From Bifiguratus adelaidae (lineage: Eukaryota; Mucoromycota; Endogonomycetes; Endogonales): a stretch of 64,000 bases of DNA. How positions within the stretch are numbered: position 1 is the first letter of the stretch; each line of letters opens with the position of its first letter. Shown piece by piece: positions 1-11,154 of the stretch. The translations under genes and the position numbers were made by a program. The DNA lies in the NCBI GenBank assembly GCA_002261195.1, contig MVBO01000008.1:224530-288529 (forward strand). The letters are read 5' to 3'. A model generated the notes under the pieces. The model worked only from the letters and a program-made list of their open reading frames with translations. It was not told where the DNA came from and ran no database searches.

Positions 1-2439
1 TGTTCTCGTTCGTCTCCATGGTACTGCTCACGCGACTGACACATCCGCTTTCCTACTGAGTGCCCACTATGGTAAGGTCGAGGCAAATCTGCGAAGCATA
101 ATCTGATTCTCTTTGATAGATAGCGTTTCCTCTTCCAACGGCGTGACTGACGATGGAATGGGTATCGCTTCCATGCTTGAGGTAAGTTTGCTCAAAACTT
201 TAGTTTTCTTATGATTAACAAGTGTCATAGGTACTTCGAACCTTGGCCAAGGATCCACCAAAACACGACATCATTTTCAACTTTAATAATCACGAAGAGG
301 GTGGTTTACTCGGTGCAACTGGCTTTATGTATCATCCTTGGGCATCAGATGTGAAGGGCTTCCTCAATTTAGGTATGTAGAAGACATGCCACTGAGTGTA
401 CGCTGATGCTAGGCTATAGAGGGTGCCGGAGCTGGTGGCCACGCTGCATTGTTCCGTGGCTCCAATTACGATGTCAATAAACTGTTCGCATCCGCGTCTC
501 CGAATGCATATGGTAACGTTATCGGCAATGACGTCTTTAAGGCTGGCTTGATCAAGAGGTATCTTTTGTATTTCTGCTCATTGAATATTCTGGCTAAGCT
601 TGGCAACTTACAGTAATACCGACTTTGCGGTCTATTCGATGATACATGGTATACCAGGTCTGGATGTCGCTTTTTATAGCAAGCGCTCCCATTACCATTC
701 TATTCGCGACACATTAGAATACACCACACCTCGATCATTGCAACAAATGGGTCAGACAGCTTTGCGCATTGCCAAAGCTGCAGGTAATAGCGATGACCTG
801 TTCAAAGAAGGTAATGAAGCATTTGGTCGAAGCATCTACTACGACATTCTTGGGCACGTCGCGATCGTCTACAGCTTTACTACATACCAGATTATCAACT
901 TTCTCGGTGTCTTCGCCGGAATCGTCCTGGCTGGTTATGGACTCTACAAAACACCGAGCAGCATGAGGTTGGGAGCTTCGTTCAAGTTTATGCGTTCTAC
1001 TCTGGCTGCTCTCGTCAGCTTCGTCTTCTCGATTGCTTTTGGTCTCGGTGCCGCTTTCCTCGGTACGCGCTTTGCACCTCTCGCCATTTACGGCAATGCC
1101 TACGTTTGCATGGTGTTGGTAGGACTGGCGACGTTCACGGGTTCTCTCGTTGGACAATCTCTATATGCTGCCTTGGAGAGTGCATGGATCAATCCTGAAA
1201 AGACAACTTCAGAGAGCCTCACCGTCGACATACGGTCTGGCCTTATCGGATTCTGGTGGTTAATGACTATTCTATCTATTATTGCTGGGTTCGCTGGAGG
1301 TCTAGGAAGCTTTTATTGGGTTATTTGGTTCTTTGCCGGCAGTCTGGCAGCCTTTGCTGTGAGAGAAGCATTGGCAAGGGACTCTCCAGTGGAGGATGCT
1401 TGGAGCATGTCTTTGGAATATGTGATTGAGGCTGGTGTAGGGACCATTCTCATTTTTGATTTGGTGCCTATGGCTATAGATGGACTCCGCCATACTTTGG
1501 CTGATGGATCGCCTGAAATCGTTGGTAAGGTCCATAATACTACTGCCAAAGTCTTGCTAACTATACTTTGCAGTCTACGGCTTCATTACGATTATTACAA
1601 CGATTGTCCTCATGCCACTGTTACCGGCAATGCATCAAGCATCCGGCTATACTCGTGTGATATCGCTGTTTGTCATCCTCTTTGTGATCCTGTTGCAGTT
1701 TATTGCCGTTCGGTCGCCCTACAACACCACGGATTCACCAAACAAGGTCATGTTCCGTCAAGTCTATAATGTCACAACTCAGGAAAGCATCGTGTCGCTT
1801 CGCAGCGGCAGTGGGGTGGAGCAAGTCCTACTTGGTGCGGTTGGCTATGATAGTGTGGAATGGAAATCGCGGCAGTGTGAGACCGCGAGCCATTTGAACA
1901 TTTGCAGTTATCCCACCAAACTCAAGCCCAAGGCTTTTGAAGATGCGGACAGCACAGGCAAACCCGCATTAGACCTCGTTCTCGATGTACCAAAGTTTAT
2001 TCCCGAACAAAACGTGTGGAGATCCGAAGGTTCTATCGCTACCCAAGAGAGTGCTTCATGTCGCTTCGACTTTGATACCATCAAGTCAACCAATGACGAT
2101 GAGCAAGACCTGCCTAAGCCCATTGTCGAGTCTTTTGAGGTAGATGATATTGGTGGTCTCAGCCGCTATTCCATCCTCCAAGCAAACAAAAGCACCATCC
2201 CGGCTGTCATTGTCATACGACGTGATTTCGGCAAGCCCTATCACTTTGCGGTCGAGTATTCGATGCCCGACAGTACGGCATTCCCTGGACTCCAGGCCAA
2301 TCTGACCTGCTATTATGATGAATGGTGGTATGGAGGTATCCCTGCCTATACACAGGTGCGCAATAGTCTAGCCGATGACGTTGTGCTCGGCAATAGAGGA
2401 TATGGCATTGTTGCTGCTGTGCAAACAATTCGGTTGTAA
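1..2439 (+). CDS. PFF1: Vacuolar membrane protease, M28 family (3' part)
   Basis: Multi-spanning vacuolar membrane metalloprotease of the M28 zinc-aminopeptidase family. The 5' end lies before the window. Visible exons are split by introns at about 72-118, 182-230, 373-419, 559-613 and 1525-1573, and joining them keeps one frame. The peptidase part shows the metal-ligand regions LLSAHY, DDGMG and NHEEGG, the usual zinc Asp and Glu positions of the family. After about residue 180 of the visible part come hydrophobic stretches that read as several membrane helices (for example [16 protein letters not shown]), followed by a luminal C-terminal domain ending in TIRL. PFF1-type proteins are close to 900 residues, so only a short N-terminal portion is missing. 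The substrate is not known from the sequence. PSD2 follows on the same strand 121 bp after the stop. Confidence 0.9.
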
Positions 2440-2465
2440 CAAAATTGGTCATGAAGCGCTTGAAT

Positions 2466-2486
2466 TGACGTCATCAATATCACGTG
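2466..2486. promoter_or_regulatory. CRE palindrome and E-box in the PFF1-PSD2 gap
   Basis: The 121 bp gap between the PFF1 stop and the PSD2 start holds a perfect TGACGTCA at 2466-2473 and CACGTG at 2481-2486. These are consensus sites for CREB/ATF-type bZIP and for bHLH factors respectively. Their closeness and position just upstream of PSD2 make a promoter role plausible; binding is inferred only. Confidence 0.4.
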
Positions 2487-2560
2487 CACAGCTTGGCAAC
2501 TTTGTGCCTGGTTTGCTCAAAGACCCGTCAAGCCCTTTCTCACAGTCCGCCCTTGTCAAT

Positions 2561-5500
2561 ATGCAGGATGCTACCTCAACTACACAGTCAAACGTTGCGC
2601 CGACGCCGACAGCTCCTGTAACAGGTGCGACAGCTACTGACAGTGCAAAGTTGTCTTTTCCAGCGCCTCAAGCGCCTCCAAAGGAGGGAGAGGACTTGGT
2701 GCTCGTTGTTGATGTGATTAAAGGCGAGGATTTGGCTGGTAAAGGCAAGGTAAGTCAAGCGGGAGAGTGCGGACGCGCTTGGACATATTTGCCTTCTTTT
2801 TGGACATGTCGCTGATGTTCCTTACCTTCTGTACAGAACGGTTTAGCTGATCCGTACGTGGTCGTATCATGCGGTTCGGAAACGCACACCACCGCTACCA
2901 TCCCTCAAAATCTGAGTCCTGAGTGGAATGAGCAAGTTACGGTATCTTTGTCACACTCCACGTTGAAGAGCGGCAAGGGTTTGTTATTGACAATCTGGAG
3001 CCGCAATCGGTTCATGAAGACATTTCTGGGCGAGGTTTTTGTGGTTTGGAACAGTCTCTTCCAACAGGACTCGGTGGTAGCATACGACGATCCTCAGAAT
3101 GAAGCTATATGGTTCGATCTCAGTAATCGCGAAAAGACAAAGGCGCCAATCATCCCAATTAAGCCTCTCAAATCCTCGAATAATGCCAATGGGCGGATTC
3201 TCCTAAAGTACGGCTTGCGCTCCTCCGCTTCAGATAATGCACAGCTCGCGAAGTCGTGGTCTGACTTGTTGACTGGACCTTCTGCTTCAACGGAAGCAGT
3301 CCCTACAGCTGCAACGGCAGCCATGGGCAACATGCATATTCAGGGTCATTCCGAGAGCGTCGTCAACGCTGCTAGCGACAAACAAAGCAGTGTGGCTGCT
3401 AGCAGCGGCAAGTCGGCAAAAGCAACCAAATCGGCTGAGAAGGAGGACAAGGCGTTTGCCAAATTTGAGGACATTATTGGTATGATCTACATTGAAGTGA
3501 CCAGCGCGTCTGATTTGCCCAGAGAGAAGAACCGTAAGTGGCACCTGCACCATTTTCAGTGAAGTTTGAGCTAAGCAATTTTAGTGACTCGAACGAGTTA
3601 TGATATGGATCCATATGTCGTCGTTTCATTTGGCCGAAACACCTTCCGTACTCGCGTGATCAGACATAACTTAAACCCTGTTTGGACGGAAAAGTTAGCT
3701 TTCAAGGTACGCAAATCTGAGGAGCAATGGGATGTCAACTTTGGCATTTATGATTGGGAGAACCTCAGCGGCAACGAAGCGATTGGCTACGTCAAATTGC
3801 CGATACAGGAACTCATCCAGACTTCAACAAAAGAGTCGCGCGACACGTCTCACCAAGAGCTCTCCTCATTGAATGAGAAAGATCTTGACAAACGCGTCTT
3901 TGACATTCAATTCGCCAAACCAGAGAAATGGGATGGCAAATTTCATTCTAAGCTCACTATTCGAGCCAAATTCGTGACTTACGCTCATATCTTGCGGCAA
4001 TTCTGGCTTGCGCTGACCAAAATCTACGACACGGACGACAATGGCAAGATGTCTAGATTGGAGGTGCAAATGATGCTCGAAAGCTTGAACAGTACTCTTA
4101 GTGAAAAGACGGTCAACTCGTTCTGGACGAGTAACAAGAAGAGTCCTGAAACGGATGAGCTCACATTTGAAGAACTTGTTGTTTGTCTCGAGAATGAGAT
4201 TGTGAGGAACGGAAGAGCCCGGACACCTCATGTAGAGGTGAATAGCAAGGGATCTCAATTGGCTCCTCCGCAAGCCAAGCCCCATGACCAAAGCCTTCGC
4301 CAAGACATCAATGATGCGTACGATTGGGAGGACGATAATATGAGCGATATTTCCGAGGATTCCGACATTCCTTCTGGCTCCGATTTGTATAATGACGGGA
4401 CCATCACTCCGCAGCGCGATGAAGATTCCCAAATTGAGAAGGTCATTCGCGTTCGCGAATGTCCTATTTGCCATACAACCAACATGTCGAAGCATCAAAT
4501 GGACATTGTCACGCATATTGCGACATGTGCATCCAACGACTGGACAACTATCGACCACTTTGTCATGGGTAACTTTGTTACTTCAGCGGAAGCTAACCGG
4601 TATGGCATTGACATGCATTTTACAAGGATAATTTTGTAACAAGCGTTGATCGTAGGAAATGGATTGTGAAGCTCGTCAGCAAAGTCGGATATGGCCGTTA
4701 TGGTCTTGGAACGGTAAGTCTGAAGCCGCATCAATCAAGGTTTTAGCAACGAGACTAAAGCATTATGTAGAATAACGCGAACATCATCGTTCAAGACCGT
4801 GCTACCGGGCAACTGGTTGAGGTATGTCTTTGAAGCACGTGTGCATAATTTTCCTCACTATCCTGTCCAGGAAAAGATGTCTGTTTACGTCCGTCTTGGC
4901 ATGAGATTGCTCTACCGTGGTATGGGCAAGGAAGTAGAATCGAAGAGAGGTGAGACTTATTCATGTCTTGAATTGTTCCCAATCCTCATCATTTCGCAGC
5001 CTTGGCCTTACTCAAGAGCCTGAGTATCAAGCAAGGAAAAAAGTATGATGACCCTGCGTCCGTGCGTGAAATTCAGCCATTCATCAACTTTCACAAACTC
5101 GACATGTCGGAAGTCTTGGATCCGGTGGATTCTTTCAAGTGCTTTAATGAGTTCTTCTACCGCAAACTCAAGCCCGAAGCACGTCCTTGTGCGGACCCAG
5201 ATAATCCTAGAGTATTGGTTAGCCCTGCCGATTGTCGTATGATGGCTTTCCCAACTATCGACGAGGCCACACGCCTCTGGATTAAAGGTTTAGACTTCAC
5301 AGTTGAGAAACTATTGGGAAGCAAAGAACTTGCTCAAACGTACAATGGAGGATCGCTAGCCATCTTCCGTCTTGCGCCACAAGATTATCACAGGTACGAA
5401 ACTAAACATTTTGACTATCCGACGCTCATTGCCATGCATAGATTTCACATTCCCGTAGACGGTGTCATGAGCGAATCCAATTACATCACAGGACAATACT

Positions 5501-5835
5501 TCACTGTGAATCCTATGGCCGTTCGCTCAAAATTGGATGTCTATGGCGAAAATGTCCGGGAAATATTAACGATTGACTCGCCAGTCTTTGGAAAAGTAGC
5601 TTGTGCTTGCGTCGGGGCCATGATGGTTGGTTCAATTTGCATCACCGCAAAAGCGGGATCCCAAGTCAAGCGCGCTGAGGAATTGGGTTACTTCAAGTTT
5701 GGCGGATCCACTATTGTTATTGTCTTCCCTGCTGGAGCCGTTGAGTTTGACCCAGACTTGCTCGAAAATGCCGGAAATGGGCTTGAGACACTAGTGCGCG
5801 CGGGCACCCGCATAGGTCTGAACCCAGGAAAGTAA
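2561..5835 (+). CDS. PSD2: Phosphatidylserine decarboxylase with C2 domains, PSD2 type
   Basis: Converts phosphatidylserine to phosphatidylethanolamine on endomembranes. Seven exons (2561-2749, 2837-3533, 3585-4599, 4656-4713, 4771-4821, 4871-4949, 5000-5835) sum to 974 codons. Order: a proline/threonine-rich start; a first C2 domain (about residues 45-150, with LADPYVVVS); a low-complexity linker; a second C2 domain (about 285-400, with YDMDPYVVVSFG); an EF-hand-like segment containing DTDDNGKMS; a Cys pair (CPICHTTN); then the decarboxylase core. The self-cleaving site that makes the pyruvoyl group is present as FGGST near the C-terminus, the PSD2-type form of LGST. ATG 2561 was chosen because the earlier in-frame ATG at 2375 lies inside PFF1. 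C2 domains and length match PSD2 rather than mitochondrial PSD1; no mitochondrial presequence is seen. Confidence 0.93.
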
Positions 5836-5906
5836 GGCTGAGGATGGTCTATTATGCAACTATATGTACATCATGACTTTTGTTGATGATATGCAACAAT
5901 ATATCC

Positions 5907-8829
5907 CTAATTTTCATGTGCGTTACCATTTGCTTGCATGTCCACTTCCGGAACATGATTTGTTGCATCCATGGCTTGTAATGTGTAGTCGACAATGAAG
6001 GACTGCGTCAGCAGATCTTCAATTCGTTGATAATGGCGTTCAGTGTACGGCAGGAGACCGTCAATGATCTATAAAGAGGATGTTGATTTTACCTTCATCA
6101 GTATTGTACCATGAGCTTACCTCCTTGCAATTCGGTATCTCCGCCAAATCATCCGGCGAAAAGGAAGACAATATAGCATACAACACGGTCTGTGCAGTAC
6201 GTGATCGCTTTGCATTGGTGTTCCAGTCTCTCACATACTCTAATAGCGTGCCGATCTAAGGGAGACCGGTTCAGTACAGCGTTATTCTAGTGTTAGAAAA
6301 CACTCACCTGTTCCTTAGTAAAGGATTTCAGAATGTCATCAATGGTCGCACTGCCGGTGATGCTGTTATCACCTGCAGGTCTATTGTCAATGACGTCGTC
6401 GAACAATCCATATAGTCGTAATGGTTGATTCAGAGACATGGCGAGGAGAATAGCATTGCGATAGTCCTTCTTTAACAGAAAGTTGGAGAGATCTTGTTGC
6501 CTAGGATTTCATCAGTCGCCAATTGCATACCACTGAATTCAGTTACTTACTTTGCAATCAAGTCCTCCTTCTCGCGTACTGCACGCTCGTGTTCTTCTTC
6601 AGTAACGTCTTCCCAGAAATTGATGAGCGAGTCCGCTCCTCCTGATACCACGAACTTTTCGTCTTTGCGAACGGCCAAACCCCAGATTTTTTCAGTGTGA
6701 TTGTCAAATGTACCAACACATTCGTTTGTTTTGATGGTCCATAGCTTCACAAGCCCATCGGACCCACTTGAGATAAGCTGCATGCCAGCGGTCAAAAAGT
6801 GAACCTTGAGGATAGAGTTGGTATGTCCTTCAAAAGTCTGCGAGAGGATTAAATGAAAGTCATTGTAGTCTTGCACAGCTCACTCACCTTGAGACAACTC
6901 ATATCAGTAAGACTCCAGATTTTGATCGTTTTGTCACCGGAGCTTGTGGCCAGCACCTGGTCCACAGGAGAAAATTGAACCGACCAGACTCCTCGCTTAT
7001 GTCCATTGCAAGTACCGATGAGTTTTCCTGTCTCGACTGACCATATCTTGGCTGTTTTATCTTGTGAACCAGTTGCAAAAAGTCGATCATTGGGAGCTAC
7101 AGCGATGGAGTTGATGTCTTTATCGTGTGCCTGGAATGTGAACAATGACTTTGGCTTGGTGTTTTCATCAGCGACAGTAAAGTCGACCTTGGACAAGTCC
7201 CAACATTTGATTGTTCGATCTTGACTTCCAGTGATCACGAAGGATGCGGCCTTGCGCGAGATGGCAATGGCTCCAACAGCTTCGGTATGGCCAACGCATA
7301 CACCCACACATCGATAACTACAGGCATATTAGAATATAGAAAGATGATACAGCAAGATACCTACCGATCCTGTGCGTCAGCGGCATTGACATTCACCGCC
7401 CATATTCTAGCATTATTATCCTTCGAGCCCGAAACCAATAAACGGCCATCTTTGGATTTGTCCAAGCAAATAACAATGTCAGAATGGCCATAAACAATGT
7501 CACAATCGTAGTTTCGAAGATCAAAAACGCGAATCTACAGTAAAAAGGGTGAACAATCAGGACTTTGGCTTCGAAGTCGACAATACCTGATTGCTATTTG
7601 TCGCTACCGCAAGGTGATTCTCTTCTTCACCAATGTAAGCTAGATCGACGATCTCGTCATTGAAACCAACAACTTGCTTGATTCTCTGGAGATTTGAGTT
7701 TATGTCGTAAATGAGGATATTTTGGTCGCTGGTTACAGCAGACAACCATTGCGACTTGGGGGTATAGCTGGTAAAAAGGCGTGAAATGCTATTCTGCGGC
7801 TGTAGCTTTCTGTACTTACATGACGTCCGTGATCGCGTGTGTGCTGTTCTTTTCAGCCACTTGCTCCTTGACCAGCTCGCCTGTCGTCAGATCCCAAAGC
7901 CGAAGGATTCCTTTGTCACCACCGGTGTAAAAGATATTGCTACCGTCCATATCCTGAAAATCGCCTATAACAGTCCTGCTATTCAGGAGACCCACTGTCT
8001 CCAAGGTCTCATAGATTGGAAATGTCCGCAATAAAGTCTTCTTCTTGAGGTCCCATACGTTTACTACTTTATCTCGCGAACCAGAGATTAAATGCCAACC
8101 ATCCGCAGTGAAGTCCAACCCTCGGATGACCGAGACATGGGATTCTAGAACGGCGATACAACTGCATGCAAATACCCATCAATGGAAATACTCTCAATCA
8201 GAAGTCTACAGCACTTACCCTCTCGAGTGGAGATCCCAAACTCGTACTTGCGCATCATCCGCTCCAGTTGCGAGCAATAAATGTTTCGGATCATGGTGAA
8301 ATTTGACAGCGCTGACGACCCCTCCATGTCCCCGGAAGTTGTGCGTACAGAATCCTCGCTCAATATCCCATACCTTGATCGAAGAGTCGGCTGATCCTGT
8401 GGCCACCAGGGTTGAAGTCGGATCTATATCCATCATGATCACTGGCGCATCATGTGCACGGAAAGAGCGTAGGACTGAAAAGGTGTTTAAATCCCATATC
8501 CGGAGTGTCAGCGAACGAGAAGCTGAAACGAGAAATCGCTTATCCGGCGTAATTGCGAACGTTGTGACCACTTCCGAGTCTCCTTTAAGTCTTTGCAGCT
8601 GCTTTCCGCTTGCAATGTCCGTTATGATTAAGTCCTCGCCCAAGCTCGTCACGAGCCATTGTTCGTCAGATGTTATGGCGACCTTTCCTCCCGTATAAAC
8701 GGAGTCGATGGTCTGACTCGCCTTGAAGCTACGTAAAAACATAACAGAGTTAAGTGAAAATGACAAGGTTCTTCTAATGAAGGTCGTTTACCTTGTCTTT
8801 ACCTGCACTTTACCAATCACTGCAGGCAT
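5907..8829 (-). CDS. UTP13: U3 snoRNP WD40 protein Utp13 (TBL3)
   Basis: Component of the UTP-B/small-subunit processome that acts in 18S rRNA maturation in the nucleolus. About ten exons with introns near 50 bp. The protein is almost all WD40 repeats; typical units include RIWDLN, VKVWDIE, VRVWDLH, VNVWDLK and IKIWSLT. It ends with the helical Utp13 C-terminal domain (about 130 residues, from DLSNFLLKKDY to GNAHEN). A 13-codon first exon (8792-8829) and an intron 8729-8791 give the N-terminus MPAVIGKVQVKTSFK, which fits the family better than an internal ATG at 8742. It diverges from ARG2, with 294 bp between start codons. Confidence 0.93.
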
Positions 8830-8892
8830 TTCTTGCTTGTCGTTCTCAAAGCTTGGAATAAAGAAAAATAAAATTTCCTAAATTGGTAATAA

Positions 8893-8902
8893 ATCACGTG
8901 AT
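8893..8902. promoter_or_regulatory. Palindrome ATCACGTGAT in the UTP13/ARG2 promoter
   Basis: A perfect 10 bp palindrome around the E-box CACGTG, 64 bp upstream of the UTP13 start and 222 bp upstream of ARG2. RTCACGTG is the consensus of Cbf1-type bHLH factors. An identical 10-mer recurs upstream of HRD1 at 11087-11096. Its role is inferred. Confidence 0.4.
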
Positions 8903-8978
8903 CCTAAATTCAATCCTCCGCTGTTTTCTCTCAATCCTACATGGTCTGTATGGTCATTAAGCCCAACTTTCCTAGGTT

Positions 8979-9170
8979 ATGGTTATCTTACCACCGTGTC
9001 GCGTAAATTATTCCAATTTCATCTTCGATGGTTACCTTTGCCAACCAAAAAAACACTCTCCCCATGCTGGACATTGTTATCAAAATGAATTAAATCAAAA
9101 CGATAAGATTAAAGCTCGGCCGGTTGACGGCTTGCCTTCGGTCACACATGTTGCGCACATTCTGCGCTAA
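8979..9170 (+). other. Possible upstream ORF overlapping the ARG2 start
   Basis: An ATG at 8979 opens a 63-codon frame that runs past the ARG2 ATG (9124) in a different frame. A second, shorter upstream frame runs from 8941 to 9006 (21 codons). If the ARG2 mRNA begins upstream of 8979, these frames would limit initiation at ARG2. The transcription start is unknown, and the peptides resemble nothing I recognise. Confidence 0.25.
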
Positions 9171-11038
9171 GACGTGCAATTCACGGAGGCAGGCGAGTCG
9201 GGGTCATGGTTTGGATCTTTTCAAAAGTCCTCTCCGTCTATATCACCAACAGGAGTCGAGAAAAGGAGGAGCAGCCATCGTAAGTCAGTCTCTTCTATCA
9301 AAAGTCAACTCACTCGTAAATTCCTGACTTCGATGCAGAAATCTTATCCGAGAAAGAAGTATGTAGAGCCGAAAAGATTATCTGTTAGTCCTGAGGAGGA
9401 GCAAAGGGTATGCTGTGGCTAAACAGCGTAAAGTGGATTTCTTATGATGCGTGCTTCCAGGAGCTCATACTCAAAATCATGTCTACCAACCCATCAAAGC
9501 GAGATTTGAAGCAATTTCTTGACAAGTATTTGCCGACGAACAAGCTCTCAGCTAACAATATACCCGCCGCTGGCAACTTATCGGCGACAGACATTCAGGC
9601 ATCTTCCACATCCTTACCACACGTAGCTGCTACTCCTGATCCTGAGGCAATGCATAAGATCCCAAATATGGCGTTCATCAAGATACAAGGACCATTCTAC
9701 GACAACGAAATAGATAAGATCTGTCAGAGTATCGTTCACTTGCAAAGGCTTGGACTCATTTCGGTGTGCATCGTCGATAATGAGGAATGGGGGTACACAA
9801 TAGCAGATTTTGGCGAGTATGAAGCGCGAAATCGGGCAGTCATGGAGGCAATGGGCATTGGTGAAACCATTGAAGAACTTGGCGGTCATGCGCGACCAGT
9901 TCTTGGACATGTTTTCAGCACGGCCTTGGATACGAATACACAACAATCACAGGTCTGTGCTGACATGTCAGCAGTGCATTCCGCGATTCTTCATGGTCAG
10001 ATACCTGTGGTAGTACCAATACTTTACGATCGCGGTGTACAAAGCTTGCTGTCGGCCAATCTTGCCATCGCAAAGCTAAGCGAGACCTTCGGCAAGGAGC
10101 TAGGCAGCAATGATACTTCACCTCCGCCAGTCAAGATAGTGGTGATCAATAACGAAGGCGGAATACCCAATCACGAGAAACCGGGCACCGCGCACTCTCT
10201 GATCAATGTGACCGCGGAGTATGACTCAATATCTAGTGAATACCAAAAGTATCCCAGCTGGCATGAATCTCATCCGACAGCCATCGAAAGTCTGGATTTG
10301 ATGCGTTCATGCTTAAGCACACTGCCTCAAAATGCTTCAGGCGTTATCATACCTCACGACTCTCTCCCCGATGCGTTATTATCTCACCTCATCACCGAGA
10401 AGCCTTTGTATGCTTCCTCCTTGCCCGATCGAAGTCTGCAGTTGACGGATCCCTACGCTCCCACCACTAACGTTGTATATACCCACGTCAATCGAACAAA
10501 CACAACCATCTTACGCAAAGGAATGTCCATCACTAAGCACGACTCTCTGGACACGATAGACATGAAGAAATTGACAGTATTGTTGGAGAGTTCCTTTGGC
10601 AAGTCACTTGATGCTGACGGATACAGGGACCGACTCTCAAAGCACCTCAAACTTGCCATTGTGGCCGGTGACTACGACGGTGCTGCGATTATGACTTCCG
10701 AAGGCGAGGGTCAGGAGGCCATTTACCTGGACAAGTACGCCATCGCCCCCAAAAATCAAGGCATTGGCTTGACAGATATCCTGTGGAAGAAGATGACAGA
10801 CGAGTTCTCCGAAGTTGTTTGGCGAAGTCGTTCGAACAATGTCGTTAATAAATGGTAAGCCAACTTTGCCTGTATCTAGCCTATCTCACTCTCATTTAGG
10901 TACTTCGATCGGGCGGATGGATGTTTACGTCTTCCAGACTCACAGTGGGTGATGTTTTGGTATGGATTAGGAGGATGGAGAAAGATTAGACAGTATGAAT
11001 GCCTGGTCCGTTCCATAAAACCAAGTTTCAGAGCTTAA
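9124..11038 (+). CDS. ARG2: Mitochondrial N-acetylglutamate synthase
   Basis: First enzyme of arginine (ornithine) synthesis: makes N-acetylglutamate from acetyl-CoA and glutamate in mitochondria. Exons 9124-9279, 9339-9407, 9461-10854 and 10900-11038 sum to 585 codons. The N-terminus (MTACLRSHMLRTFCAKTCN and onward) is rich in Arg, Ser and Lys and lacks acidic residues for about 45 residues, as expected for a mitochondrial presequence; the Met at 9148 could also serve. The body has the inactive amino-acid-kinase-like domain, followed by the acetyltransferase domain with VAGDYDGAAI and a conserved C-terminal WYFDRADGC / MFWYG segment on the last exon. It lies between UTP13 (divergent) and HRD1 (same strand, 116 bp on). 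Confidence 0.9.
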
Positions 11039-11086
11039 ACGAAACAATGGATTCCAACGTTACGGTGGATTTTCGCCACGTTGCTA

Positions 11087-11096
11087 ATCACGTGAT
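11087..11096. promoter_or_regulatory. Palindrome ATCACGTGAT upstream of HRD1
   Basis: The same 10 bp palindrome seen at 8893-8902, here 58 bp before the HRD1 start codon within the 116 bp ARG2-HRD1 gap. It contains the bHLH core CACGTG. A promoter role is inferred from position and from the exact repetition. Confidence 0.4.
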
Positions 11097-11154
11097 ACAA
11101 ACGATCCATTTCTTAGAGCTTGAAGTCTGCGGACCTTCTGTGTGCGGAGACGCT

